Part shown: positions 25,190 to 34,195 of the stretch, piece after piece
Position numbering within the stretch: the first letter of the stretch is position 1
How the letters are laid out: every line of letters begins with the position of its first letter
NCBI GenBank assembly: GCA_964570865.1
Contig: CAZMZM010000004.1
Location: 1 to 64,000, forward strand
From: WGAL01 sp964570865
GTDB taxonomy: Bacteria > Bacteroidota > Ignavibacteria > Ignavibacteriales > Melioribacteraceae
Reading direction: 5' to 3'
Length of the DNA: 64,000 nt
The notes under the pieces: generated by a model
Told to the model about the DNA's origin: nothing
What the model saw: the letters and a program-made list of their open reading frames with translations, nothing else
Databases searched by the model: none
Position numbers and translations under genes: made by a program

Positions 25190-27690
25190 TGGCAAAAAAA
25201 AAGATAAATAATGTAAGCAAGAATAATAAGAGACTCAGAGAGGGAGAAGAGAATCCATATTTTATTACTCCCGACAAGAAGAAAAAAATCATCGGTATTT
25301 TGGTTATGATTTTTTCTTTACTATTATTATTAAGCGTTATCTCTTATTCAAGATTTGATAAAGCAAATCTTGCTTACAAGTTTACCGATTTTTTTAAAGT
25401 GTTTTCGCAGAACCCCGATTTCATTAACAAAGTTGAAAGTACGCATAATCTGCTCGGTATTTTCGGCGCATATATCTCGGATTTTCTGATTAATAATACT
25501 ATCGGTTGGTTTTCGTTAGTCTTCCCGATTATTACTTTTGTTTGGGGATTTGTAATTGTACGCCCGAAATATGTTCACAGTGCAATTCGTCTCTCTAATT
25601 TTCTTGTTTTTTCCGGATTAATTCTTTCCTCGTTCTTCGGAGTATTAAGATATTCGTTGAAGTTTTTTCCCGATATTAATGAACTCTCGGGGAATGTCGG
25701 ATTATTTATCGGTACAGGTTCAGGTCGGCTTTTCGGCGGATTAGGATCAATTATTCTGTTCATTACGCTCCTTTTGATTGCCGCCGTAATCTATTTTGAT
25801 ATTCATCTCAGCAGCTTTGCAAAGCTTGGTAAAATCTTTTTTCATGAAAAGAAAGAATCGGATATTAAAATTGAACAGACTCCCGGAGTTACACATTTGG
25901 GAAAACCGGCTAAGAGTAAAACACGCAAGAAAAAAGTTTCGCATAATTCCAAGTTCATTACAGAACTTCTCGGAGATGAATCTGATGATAAACCGACAGA
26001 AAAAATTATTACACATGAAGATGAAGACGGAACGAGAATTACAATTAAGAAAAAAGGTCCCGATTTAGTTCGTCTTCACGAAATAGAGGATGAGGAGAGC
26101 AAAAAAGGAGTTAATGAGGATGATGAAATTCCGTTGCCCGCAGTTGACGTTGAAAAAGAAAACGAACTCCCTGACCAGTGGGAAGAAAAAATAAAATATA
26201 CTAAACCTCCGTTAACGCTTCTTGCGGAGCCGACTGAAGATGAAATTGAAGTTTCGGAAGATGAGTTAAAACAGAACGCCGAACTGCTAAAAGCTAAATT
26301 AGCACTATTCGATATTGAAATTAAAGATATTTCCGTTACGCCGGGTCCGGTTGTAACGCTCTACGAAATTGTTCCCGCTCCCGGAGTTAAGATTAGCCGG
26401 ATTGTCAGCTTGGAAAACGATATTGCTTTGGCATTAGCCGCACGGGGAATTAGAATTATAGCTCCGATACCGGGAAAAGGAGCAATCGGAGTTGAAATTC
26501 CAAATGCAATAGCATCGCCTGTTAGTGCTAAAACCATATTAATGGAAGCGAGTAAAACAAAATACGAACTTCCTCTTGCAATGGGAAAAACAATTACAGG
26601 TGAAATATTTATTGCGGATCTTGCCAGGATGCCCCACTTACTTATTGCCGGAGCAACAGGCGCAGGAAAAAGTGTCGGAATTAATATGATGCTTGCTTCG
26701 CTTCTTTACTCAAAGCATCCGTCGGACGTTAAATTTGTGATTGTTGATCCGAAAAAAATCGAGCTTTCATTTTACAGAAAACTAACTAAACATTTTCTTG
26801 CTGTTTCGCCCGATATTGATGAAGAGGTAATTACAAATCCTCAGAATGCTTTGCTTGTACTTAAATCGCTCGAAATTGAAATGGATTTACGCTACGATAA
26901 ACTGGCGAAAGTTGGTGTTCGGAGTATTGTTGATTACAACAATAAAATTTCAGATCCCAAGCGTGCTCCTAAAAATACCGAAACGATGAAGCACTACAAA
27001 TTGCCTTATATAGTTGTTGTAATTGACGAGTTAGCCGATTTAATGATTACGGCAGGTAAAGAGGTGGAAGAACCGATTGCCCGTATTGCACAGCTTGCCC
27101 GCGCAGTCGGTATTCATTTGGTAGTTGCTACACAGCGTCCTTCGGTTAATGTAATAACCGGAACAATTAAAGCTAACTTTCCGGCTCGTATTGCCTACCA
27201 AACCGCTTCCAGAATCGATTCAAGAACAATCTTGGATTCAAAAGGTGCGGAACAATTACTTGGAAGAGGCGATATGTTATTTTTACCTGCTGGCATGCCG
27301 AAGCCGATTCGAATTCAGAATGCCTTTATTTCTACAGATGAAGTTGAAGATCTAACTAATTTTATTTATACTCAAAAAGGTTATTCTAAACGTTATCTGC
27401 TCCCATCTATATATGCAAAGAAAAAGAGTAAAGATCAAAATTTACTTTCGGATATGGACCCAATGTTAATCGATGCCGCACGTGTTATTATTAATCATCA
27501 GCAAGGTTCTGTTTCGTTATTACAGAGAAAACTTAAATTAGGCTATGGTCGTGCGGCTAGAATTGTCGATCAGTTGGAAGAACTCGGAGTTGTCGGTCCG
27601 CCTGAAGGAAGTAAAGCAAGGGAAGTGCTAATAGAAACAGAAGAAGAACTGCAAATGTTGTTGAGAGGATTAAATGCAGATGTTGAGTAA
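25189..27690 (+). CDS. ftsK: DNA translocase FtsK/SpoIIIE
   Basis: 833 residues. The N-terminal membrane domain has four hydrophobic segments (about residues 33-50, 93-118, 135-155 and 175-200); a charged linker follows (about 220-340). The alpha domain is near 345-420. The RecA-like motor carries Walker A AGATGAGKSVG near 485 and Walker B VVVIDELADL near 610, followed by ATQRPSVNV. A C-terminal gamma winged helix (about 760-833) includes GYGRAARIVDQLEELG, which reads KOPS-type sequences. It pumps chromosome ends through the closing septum and activates dimer resolution. Its end overlaps lolA by 17 bases. Confidence 0.96.
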   Translation: MAKKKINNVSKNNKRLREGEENPYFITPDKKKKIIGILVMIFSLLLLLSVISYSRFDKANLAYKFTDFFKVFSQNPDFINKVESTHNLLGIFGAYISDFLINNTIGWFSLVFPIITFVWGFVIVRPKYVHSAIRLSNFLVFSGLILSSFFGVLRYSLKFFPDINELSGNVGLFIGTGSGRLFGGLGSIILFITLLLIAAVIYFDIHLSSFAKLGKIFFHEKKESDIKIEQTPGVTHLGKPAKSKTRKKKVSHNSKFITELLGDESDDKPTEKIITHEDEDGTRITIKKKGPDLVRLHEIEDEESKKGVNEDDEIPLPAVDVEKENELPDQWEEKIKYTKPPLTLLAEPTEDEIEVSEDELKQNAELLKAKLALFDIEIKDISVTPGPVVTLYEIVPAPGVKISRIVSLENDIALALAARGIRIIAPIPGKGAIGVEIPNAIASPVSAKTILMEASKTKYELPLAMGKTITGEIFIADLARMPHLLIAGATGAGKSVGINMMLASLLYSKHPSDVKFVIVDPKKIELSFYRKLTKHFLAVSPDIDEEVITNPQNALLVLKSLEIEMDLRYDKLAKVGVRSIVDYNNKISDPKRAPKNTETMKHYKLPYIVVVIDELADLMITAGKEVEEPIARIAQLARAVGIHLVVATQRPSVNVITGTIKANFPARIAYQTASRIDSRTILDSKGAEQLLGRGDMLFLPAGMPKPIRIQNAFISTDEVEDLTNFIYTQKGYSKRYLLPSIYAKKKSKDQNLLSDMDPMLIDAARVIINHQQGSVSLLQRKLKLGYGRAARIVDQLEELGVVGPPEGSKAREVLIETEEELQMLLRGLNADVE

Positions 27691-28276
27691 AGGCGTCTCT
27701 TTTTTCCAACTAACAGTTCTTTGTTTTGTTTTACCTTATTCAGTTAACTTAGCTCAAAGCAAACTGCTTGATAAAGTAATCAATAAGTTTAACTCCGAAA
27801 AGTCTATTGCCGTTGATGTTATCCAAGACGGTTCTGCAACAAAGGGCAAAATGTTTTTCGAAGCTCCGGATAAAGAAAAGATTATTTTAAATGAAAGTGA
27901 GATTATTGTAGTTGCCGATACTGTTTGGAACTACAACACAAAATTAAGCAGACTTGTAATTCAGGAACGCTCGGAGGAGTTTTCACCTTTTTCTTTATTA
28001 GATATTCTTTACAAGCTTCCGGCTAAATGTTCTTATTCCGAAAATATTGCCGAAAATAAATTTATACTTAAACCTATTGACCAACAGGAACTTAATTTCA
28101 GATCGGTCAGCATTGTTATCGGTAAAAACAAACTCCCACGGAAGATTTTCCTTATTGATATAAACGGGAATAAGTATTCTTTTAGTTTGAAAAAGTATAT
28201 TTTAGGGGAAAAATATGGCGATAGTTTTTTTAAGGTAAAATCGAAGAAAGGAATCAAGATTGTCGATCTCAGGTAA
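27674..28276 (+). CDS. lolA: LolA-like outer-membrane lipoprotein carrier
   Basis: 200 residues with a signal peptide (hydrophobic stretch about 11-26, cleavage after SVNLAQ). The mature part matches the LolA fold: a first helix (LLDKVINKFNSEKSIAVDV), GKMFFEAPDKEKII, VVADTVWNYN, FSPFSLLDILYKL, then paired strands. LolA ferries lipoproteins across the periplasm to the outer membrane. It overlaps ftsK by 17 bases; ftsK-lolA adjacency is also known in gammaproteobacteria, which supports the call. An alternative Met two codons in is possible. Its own end overlaps the next gene by 17 bases. Confidence 0.85.
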   Translation: MQMLSKGVSFFQLTVLCFVLPYSVNLAQSKLLDKVINKFNSEKSIAVDVIQDGSATKGKMFFEAPDKEKIILNESEIIVVADTVWNYNTKLSRLVIQERSEEFSPFSLLDILYKLPAKCSYSENIAENKFILKPIDQQELNFRSVSIVIGKNKLPRKIFLIDINGNKYSFSLKKYILGEKYGDSFFKVKSKKGIKIVDLR

Positions 28277-29333
28277 TATAAAACATATATCCAAAAAGCA
28301 ATTTTTCGGGGGTGTTATTTCGCTATTAATCACACTCCTTTTCTTATATTTGGCTTTTAGAAACGTCGATTTGCAGAAAGCTTTTCATTTGCTTTTTTCA
28401 AGAGTTTCAATCGGCTATTTTTTACTCTTTATTTCTCTTTTTCTCTTTACTAATCTGGTTAGAGCAGTAAGATGGAAATATATTTTATTGAATGTTAAGG
28501 AAGACGTATCGCTCGCTAATCTTTTCGGAGCAATGATGATTGGTTATGGGGTTAATGCAATTGTACCGAGATTGGGCGAATTCTATCGTGCTTTTTTCCT
28601 CGGTAAGTGGGAAGGGGTTTCGCGGAGCTCGATGTTTGGAACTGTAATTGTTGAACGTCTCGTCGATTTGCTTGTCCTTTTTCTCTCCGTAGTTATCAGT
28701 GTTGCCTTATATTCGGGTGATATTTATACACAAGTTCCTTGGTTAAAAGATACTCTTCTGTGGGGAAGTTTGATTATCGGAGCATTAATCTTTATGCTGG
28801 CTTTGTTGGGTGCAAGCGGAGAGAAGAGTTATTCGGGTTTGGTTAAATTAGTCGGTAAATTCTCAAAACCAGCCTCAAAACAGCTTAATGAAATATTTGA
28901 AGCGCTCGTACTGGGAATCTCAAGTTTTAAAGGGACTAAAAATATCGGATTGGTAATATTTTTATCCGTAATAGTTATGGTACTGTACGGACTTAATTCG
29001 CTCGTTGGTTTTTATATGCTTGACATGGAAGCGATCAATGTTGTAAATTATAAAATGGCTTGGATTTTAATGACGATTAGCGCATTCGGAATAATCATTC
29101 CTACGCCCGGCGGTATCGGTTCATATCATGCTATTGTTATTTTCGTATTAACGGTTCTCTTCAATTTCGGAGAAGAAATCAGCGCAACTTATGCCATATT
29201 AACTCACTTTATTTCATACGCCGGGTTTATCTCATTGGCATTTGTTTCGATTTTGTTTATCAACAGAAGACAGGTGAAATTAGGGAAAACCAAGTACAAT
29301 TTTTGGTCGGTTTTAAGGAGTAGTGATGATTAA
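28260..29333 (+). CDS. Flippase-like/lysylphosphatidylglycerol synthase TM-domain protein
   Basis: 357 residues of the UPF0104 (LPG_synthase_TM) family, with seven to eight hydrophobic segments. Family features: ITLLFLYLAFRNVDL at the start, LVRAVRWKYIL near residue 63, RLGEFYRAFFLGKWEG near 105, TVIVERLVDLLVLF near 127 and IPTPGGIGSYHAI near 281. The catalytic C-terminal domain of MprF is absent, so this is a membrane-domain-only protein, thought to flip a lipid. The start is TTG at 28260, inside lolA, giving a 17-base overlap. It lies near lolA and uppP in an envelope-lipid group. Confidence 0.85.
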   Translation: MSISGNIKHISKKQFFGGVISLLITLLFLYLAFRNVDLQKAFHLLFSRVSIGYFLLFISLFLFTNLVRAVRWKYILLNVKEDVSLANLFGAMMIGYGVNAIVPRLGEFYRAFFLGKWEGVSRSSMFGTVIVERLVDLLVLFLSVVISVALYSGDIYTQVPWLKDTLLWGSLIIGALIFMLALLGASGEKSYSGLVKLVGKFSKPASKQLNEIFEALVLGISSFKGTKNIGLVIFLSVIVMVLYGLNSLVGFYMLDMEAINVVNYKMAWILMTISAFGIIIPTPGGIGSYHAIVIFVLTVLFNFGEEISATYAILTHFISYAGFISLAFVSILFINRRQVKLGKTKYNFWSVLRSSDD

Positions 29334-29982
29334 AAAAAGTTTTACGCTTATTATTTTTCTGTTTGTAACGATTACTTTCGGACAAAAAAAATCGTTCAAT
29401 AATTTTGAAGTTACATCGGGTATGGGAATTCAAATGGCATATACTCCGGTGTTGACAAATTACGTAAACAACAATTACGGATATAATTCACCTCTTAAGA
29501 CTTTTAATAACGGAGTAGAAACTTGGATTGAAGTAAATACGGATTATTCCAAGGATTTTCAGCTCGGGATTGAATTTGCATACAACTATTTTTCATATAC
29601 AAATGTTCTCGGAAGCGGCTTGGTTTATGAGCTTGATAAAACAATCTACATGCCTACTTTGCTTGGCTATTACATTATTGAAGGGGAAGGGTATGAGTTT
29701 AAGTTTGGAGTCGGATTAGGTTACAGATACGCGGAAATAGCGGAGAAAACTTATACTTCAGACAGTTATTCGGCAGGCGGATTTGGCAGTCTGATGCGTT
29801 CCCAAGCTTTAACGGCGTTGGGGAATAATTTATATGTTAATCTCAGTGGCGACTTAAGATATGATATAATAGGCACGCCGAAAAACGGGGATAACAAAAT
29901 TTATGATAATGTTCTACAACAGAATGTTACTCTGAACTCTTTCAGTGTAGTTGTAAGAGTTGGAATTACATATATTTTTTAG
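29326..29982 (+). CDS. Outer-membrane beta-barrel protein, unknown function
   Basis: 218 residues. ATG 29326 is preferred over the in-frame GTG 29323 because AAGGAG ends 5 bases before it. Signal peptide at residues 1-19 (LIIFLFVTITFG), then repeated amphipathic strands with aromatic ends (ELGIEFAYNYF-type pattern, FGVGLGYRYAE) and a last strand VVVRVGITYIF ending in Phe, the outer-membrane insertion signal. It resembles the small eight-stranded porin-like barrels common in Bacteroidota. No specific function is recognised. It overlaps the flippase-like gene by 8 bases and precedes uppP. Confidence 0.7.
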   Translation: MIKKSFTLIIFLFVTITFGQKKSFNNFEVTSGMGIQMAYTPVLTNYVNNNYGYNSPLKTFNNGVETWIEVNTDYSKDFQLGIEFAYNYFSYTNVLGSGLVYELDKTIYMPTLLGYYIIEGEGYEFKFGVGLGYRYAEIAEKTYTSDSYSAGGFGSLMRSQALTALGNNLYVNLSGDLRYDIIGTPKNGDNKIYDNVLQQNVTLNSFSVVVRVGITYIF

Positions 29983-29991
29983 GAGGAAAAT

Positions 29992-30840
29992 TTGTCAGTT
30001 ATCGAAGCAGTAATATTAGGATTAATACAGGGTTTGACGGAATTTTTACCCATAAGCAGTACAGGGCACTTAACGTTAACCGGAAAAATAATGGGTGTTA
30101 TTTCAAAAGATCATCCCGAGCAATGGACAGCGTTTATTGCCGTTATTCAGCTCGGAACTCTTTTGGCTGTATTGGTTTATTTCAGGGTTGAGATTTGGAA
30201 AATTATTGTTGATTTTTTGAGAGATAATTTAACTCGGCGTAAAAAATATGACGAGCAAACGCTTTACTCAAAGTTGGGTTGGTTAATTATTATCGGTTCA
30301 ATTCCGGTAGGGATAATCGGATTGGGATTTAAGGACTTTATCGAAGGGGCTTTTACAAAAAATTTGTATGTTATCTCGGGTAGTTTAATAATATTTGCAC
30401 TTGTACTTGCTTATGCCGAAAAGATAGGGAAGTTCAAAAAGGATATGAAAGATATTACATGGAAAGATGCTTTGATAATCGGAGCTTTCCAGTCATTGGC
30501 TCTTATCCCGGGTTCATCCCGTTCAGGTTCTACAATTACCGGCGGTTTGTTTACCGGACTGAAAAGGGATGTTGCGGCAAAGTTTTCTTTTCTTCTCGGC
30601 ATTCCTGCAATTCTTGCCAGCGGTTTGCTTGAGTTTTACCAGTCCCTTAATTTCCTTGATTCCGACGGAATGGTAAACTTAATAGTTGCAACTGTTGTCT
30701 CGGCAATCAGCGGATATTTTGCCATCGATTTTTTGCTCAAATATCTTAAAGTTCATTCGACCCGAGTATTTATTTCATACCGGATTGCAATTGCATTAGT
30801 AATTCTTTATTTAATTACAACCCAAGTAATTGGTGCATAA
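29992..30840 (+). CDS. uppP: Undecaprenyl-diphosphatase
   Basis: 282 residues, polytopic membrane enzyme. The two BacA/UppP signatures are present: LTEFLPISSTGHL near residue 15 and IPGSSRSGSTITGG near 170. It removes a phosphate from undecaprenyl pyrophosphate so the lipid carrier can be reused for peptidoglycan and O-antigen synthesis, and overproduction gives bacitracin resistance. The start is TTG 29992, decided by a strong AGGAGG ribosome-binding site 8 bases upstream. It lies 9 bases after the barrel gene. Confidence 0.96.
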   Translation: MSVIEAVILGLIQGLTEFLPISSTGHLTLTGKIMGVISKDHPEQWTAFIAVIQLGTLLAVLVYFRVEIWKIIVDFLRDNLTRRKKYDEQTLYSKLGWLIIIGSIPVGIIGLGFKDFIEGAFTKNLYVISGSLIIFALVLAYAEKIGKFKKDMKDITWKDALIIGAFQSLALIPGSSRSGSTITGGLFTGLKRDVAAKFSFLLGIPAILASGLLEFYQSLNFLDSDGMVNLIVATVVSAISGYFAIDFLLKYLKVHSTRVFISYRIAIALVILYLITTQVIGA

Positions 30841-30865
30841 AGTTAAATTAACAGGAGGAAAGGTG

Positions 30866-31486
30866 ATGAGGAAAATATTATTTCTGACCATAATTTTTGC
30901 TGTTTCAATCTTTGCGCAAAAAAATGGAAGAAAAAAGTTTAACCCGAGATTAAATATTAATAAAGGAAAATTGGAGAGATTAATGGATTTAAAAAAAGGT
31001 GAAGGTTTAATAGCGACAATTAAAACTAATATGGGAAATATTGTAATTGAATTATTTCCCGATAAAGCCCCGAAAACTGTTGAGAACTTTGCCGGATTGG
31101 CAAACAGCGGCTATTACAACGGGATAATTTTTCACAGAGTCATCGAAAATTTTATGATTCAAGCCGGCGATCCGACAGGTACGGGCTCTGGCGGAGAAAG
31201 TATATGGAACGGTACTTTTGAAGATGAATTTTCACCGGAACTTACTTTTGACGGAGACGGAATTTTAGCTATGGCAAATCGCGGGCCCAATACAAATACA
31301 AGTCAGTTTTTTATTACATTAGCCGCAACTCCATGGCTCAATAATCATCATACGATATTCGGTAAAGTTATTGAAGGTTTGGATGTAGTTCATGAAATCG
31401 GGAAAGTAAAAACCAGTAAACCGTTCGACAGACCTGTTGAGAAGGTTTACATGAAATCTGTTAAGGTTCAAAAAGTAGCTTTATAG
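30866..31486 (+). CDS. Periplasmic cyclophilin-type peptidyl-prolyl isomerase
   Basis: 206 residues from ATG 30866. The frame reaches back into uppP, but AGGAGG at 30853-30858 and the signal peptide (KILFLTIIFAVSIFA) fix this start. Cyclophilin motifs: FHRVIENFMIQAGDPTGTG near residue 100, including the catalytic Arg and the Phe-Met-Gln segment, then GPNTNTSQFFITLA and HHTIFGKVIEG. It isomerises prolyl bonds, most likely of outer-membrane or secreted proteins in the periplasm. A basic stretch of about 20 residues follows the signal. It is 25 bases after uppP. Confidence 0.9.
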   Translation: MRKILFLTIIFAVSIFAQKNGRKKFNPRLNINKGKLERLMDLKKGEGLIATIKTNMGNIVIELFPDKAPKTVENFAGLANSGYYNGIIFHRVIENFMIQAGDPTGTGSGGESIWNGTFEDEFSPELTFDGDGILAMANRGPNTNTSQFFITLAATPWLNNHHTIFGKVIEGLDVVHEIGKVKTSKPFDRPVEKVYMKSVKVQKVAL

Positions 31487-31490
31487 TTAA

Positions 31491-32963
31491 ATGAAGGAGA
31501 AGGATTTTTTCTCATCTCGGTGGGGATTAATAATATCCACATTGGGAATTGCAGTCGGTACCGGAAATATTTGGCGCTTCTCTCGTGTGGTCGCACAAAA
31601 TGGCGGCGGTTCTTTCCTTATTCCGTGGGTCTTGTTTTTGTTCTTCTGGTCGGTGCCGTTAATAATTGCCGAATTCGGAATAGGTAAGTTTACGAAAATG
31701 GGACCGCTTGGCTCCATTGCTAAATTAGCCGGTAAGAACTTTGCTTGGGTTGGAGCGTACATTGTTTTTGTTTCAACCGCAATTATGTTTTACTATTCCG
31801 TTGTTACGGGATGGTGCCTAAAATATTTTATTGCTGCGGTAAGCGGAAATCTTTTTGACAACCGGAATTATTTTAGTTATTGGAATTCATTTGCCTCAAG
31901 CTCCATGCCTGTAGTATTTCACTTTTTTTCAATTTCCATTTCAGCGTTTGTAGTTTACAAGGGAATTAAAAACGGAATTGAAAAAACCAGCAAAGTGTTG
32001 GTAATTTCACTTATTGTAATTTTACTTCTTCTTTTGGTCAGAGCTGTTATGTTACCTAATTCAATTGAGGGATTAAAGTACTTTTTTACTCCCGATTTGA
32101 AATATCTACTCAATTTCAAAACTTGGCTTAATGCTCTTACACAAAATGCTTGGGATACAGGCGCCGGATGGGGACTAATATTAACATATGCGATTTATAT
32201 GAGGCGAAAGGAAGACGTTCCTCTTAATGCATCCTTAATCGGATTTGGAAATAATTCCGTTTCGTTAATAGCCGGAATAATTATTTTTTCAACGGTTTTC
32301 TCTTTAAGCTCGGTTGATGCAATGAGCCGGATTACACAATCCGGTCCTGCAAATACAGGATTAACTTTTATTTACTTGCCGATGTTGTTTGCAAAGTTTT
32401 CATCAAATATGAATATTAATATTTTTTTCGCATCAATATTTTTCTTAGCGTTACTTTTCGCCGCTATCTCATCATTGATTTCATTAGTGGAATTAACTAC
32501 ACGCACATTTATTGATTTTGGAATCAGCAGAAAAAAATCTGTTTTAATAGTAGCCGCAATGGGATTTTTATTGGGAATTCCTTCCGCTCTAAACCAAGAT
32601 TTTTTTACTAACCAGGACTGGGTTTGGGGAGTTGGATTAATTTTAAGCGGCGCTGCCATTTCATTTGCCATCATTCGTTTCGGTGTGGATAAATTCAGGA
32701 CCGAAATAATTAACGGGAAGGGAAGCGATATTAAGATAGGTAAATGGTACAATTACTTTATCGCATATTTAATTCCGCTTCAGGCGGTTGTTCTGCTGGT
32801 TTGGTGGCTTGTTTCTTCAGCCTCGTGGGATAAGGAGTGGTGGAATCCGTTTCACTCGGCTAACGCCGGCACTTGTTTGTTTCAATGGGGAATAGTTATT
32901 CTTATCTTTATTCTTCTAAATAAATTTTTTGTCAGGTTGCTTTTCAATAAGGAGGAAGAATGA
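31491..32963 (+). CDS. Sodium-dependent amino-acid transporter, NSS family
   Basis: 490 residues with 11-12 hydrophobic segments. TM1 has the family pattern TLGIAVGTGNIWRF (unwound helix that binds sodium and substrate) followed by NGGGSFLIPW. TM3, TM6 and TM8 features such as AWDTGAGWGLILTYAIY and LSSVDAMSR are present. NSS proteins (LeuT, MhsT, MetP) import amino acids with sodium. The 35-residue gene that follows resembles the MetS small subunit, which points to the MetP-like branch importing methionine or alanine; this is an inference from the neighbour. Confidence 0.93.
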   Translation: MKEKDFFSSRWGLIISTLGIAVGTGNIWRFSRVVAQNGGGSFLIPWVLFLFFWSVPLIIAEFGIGKFTKMGPLGSIAKLAGKNFAWVGAYIVFVSTAIMFYYSVVTGWCLKYFIAAVSGNLFDNRNYFSYWNSFASSSMPVVFHFFSISISAFVVYKGIKNGIEKTSKVLVISLIVILLLLLVRAVMLPNSIEGLKYFFTPDLKYLLNFKTWLNALTQNAWDTGAGWGLILTYAIYMRRKEDVPLNASLIGFGNNSVSLIAGIIIFSTVFSLSSVDAMSRITQSGPANTGLTFIYLPMLFAKFSSNMNINIFFASIFFLALLFAAISSLISLVELTTRTFIDFGISRKKSVLIVAAMGFLLGIPSALNQDFFTNQDWVWGVGLILSGAAISFAIIRFGVDKFRTEIINGKGSDIKIGKWYNYFIAYLIPLQAVVLLVWWLVSSASWDKEWWNPFHSANAGTCLFQWGIVILIFILLNKFFVRLLFNKEEE

Positions 32964-33067
32964 TTACCGTTATTACCGCAATTATTATTTTGTCGATTGT
33001 TTGGGGCGGTTTTATTTTACTTCTCCGCAAAGCAATTGTAAGTGAAAAAAGGAAGAACAATGGCTAA
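32960..33067 (+). CDS. MetS-like NSS transporter small subunit (35 aa)
   Basis: A very short gene, ATG at 32960 and TAA at 33065-33067. The start overlaps the transporter stop (ATGA) and GGAGG lies 5 bases before it. The protein begins MITVITAIIILSIVWGG: one hydrophobic helix of about 20 residues, then LLLRKAI and a basic tail KRKN. This length, layout and position match the methionine/alanine import small subunit (MetS) family, which associates with NSS transporters in Corynebacterium and others. The end overlaps the holA start by 8 bases. The call rests on layout; a helix this short has little sequence signal. Confidence 0.75.
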   Translation: MITVITAIIILSIVWGGFILLLRKAIVSEKRKNNG

Positions 33068-34088
33068 AAGAAAAAAGCTGAATGCTTTAAATATTTATGA
33101 AATTAATAAATACCTGAATAAGGAAAACCCTCTTCCTATCTATTACTTTTTCGGTAAAGATAATTTTGCTAAAGACGCCGTTGTTAAAATTGTTCTGAAA
33201 AATTATTCCGATTTTATTTCTTCCGATTTTGACAGTGAAGTTATTGATTGTTCCAAAAACACAACAATTGACCAAATTATTTCTCTCGCTTCCGCATTTC
33301 CGTTTGGAGGTGATAAAAAGATAGTAGTTGTAAAAAACTTTGATCAGATTAAAAATAAAAAAGCTTTATTGCAATATGTTAAATCGCCCTCAGACTTTAC
33401 AATTTTAGTTATTTTGGATAACTCCGAAGTTCTTTATGAAACCGAGCTTAACAACGAATTGAATAGTCATAAATATATTTTCCATGCTGCCGGTTTATCC
33501 GGTAGTAGTTGGAACGATTGGATAATTTCCCGTGCGAGAGAATTGAAATTGAAAATCAGCGGTATTAATTCCCAGTTGCTCCTCGAATTGGTTGGCGAAA
33601 ATAAATCCCTTCTTCTAAGACAGTTGGAAAAATTTGCCGATTATCTCGGAGAAGATAAAGAAATAACTAAAGAGCTGATAACGGAATTAGCCTCTAAAAC
33701 AAAAGGATATACTATTTTTGATTTACAGGACGCCGTAATGTCCGGCAATAAAGCTAAGGCTTTAAAAATAGGTAAAAATATTCTTAACAGCGGAGTTGAT
33801 ATCGGGATGATTGTTAACTCTTTGGCAAATCTGATTTATCTGACAGCCCTTGGTTTTGAACTTAAAAGAACTGAAAACAACTCTAAAAAAGAAGCAGGTA
33901 TTTTACATTTGCATCCTTTCTATTATGGAAAAGCGCGTAATGCAAAATATTTTTCCACCGACGGAATTGCAAAATTGGAGCAAGTATTTTCGGCTTTGCT
34001 AAAAGCGGATTTAGCAATAAAAACCTCTGCCGCTGATGGAGAAACCGTCTTTGTTTCTCTTATTTCAGGTATGTTCTATCATGATTAA
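33060..34088 (+). CDS. holA: DNA polymerase III subunit delta
   Basis: 342 residues from ATG 33060, preferred over the upstream in-frame GTG 33042 because AAAGGAAG precedes it and the family start fits. Typical delta features: PIYYFFGKDNFAKDAVV near residue 17 (degenerate nucleotide-binding region), the domain I strand VVVKNFDQI, LLLRQLEKFADYLG near 188 and YTIFDLQDAVMSGNKAKAL near 220. Delta opens the sliding clamp within the clamp loader. A hairpin follows the stop. Confidence 0.88.
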   Translation: MAKRKKLNALNIYEINKYLNKENPLPIYYFFGKDNFAKDAVVKIVLKNYSDFISSDFDSEVIDCSKNTTIDQIISLASAFPFGGDKKIVVVKNFDQIKNKKALLQYVKSPSDFTILVILDNSEVLYETELNNELNSHKYIFHAAGLSGSSWNDWIISRARELKLKISGINSQLLLELVGENKSLLLRQLEKFADYLGEDKEITKELITELASKTKGYTIFDLQDAVMSGNKAKALKIGKNILNSGVDIGMIVNSLANLIYLTALGFELKRTENNSKKEAGILHLHPFYYGKARNAKYFSTDGIAKLEQVFSALLKADLAIKTSAADGETVFVSLISGMFYHD

Positions 34089-34105
34089 ATAGAACCTTTC
34101 TATTT
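34087..34105 (+). terminator. Weak hairpin after holA
   Basis: AAATAGAA/TTCTATTT stem with a very short loop, starting inside the holA stop codon and followed by an AT-rich stretch. AT-rich stem, so termination is uncertain. Confidence 0.4.
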
Positions 34106-34159
34106 ATTTCGTTAAACATTATCTTTAATACTTAATAATTGATAAAAAATAAAATAAAT

Positions 34160-34189
34160 TTTGAAACTTATTGAAAGATTGTAGGTTAA
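34160..34189 (+). promoter_or_regulatory. Possible promoter of the ECF sigma gene
   Basis: TTTG at 34160-34163, an 18-base spacer, and TAGGTTAA at 34182-34189. The predicted transcription start would fall within a few bases of the TTG start codon at 34196, which would make the message nearly leaderless. The TAGG may instead be a weak ribosome-binding site. Confidence 0.35.
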
Positions 34190-34195
34190 AATAAC

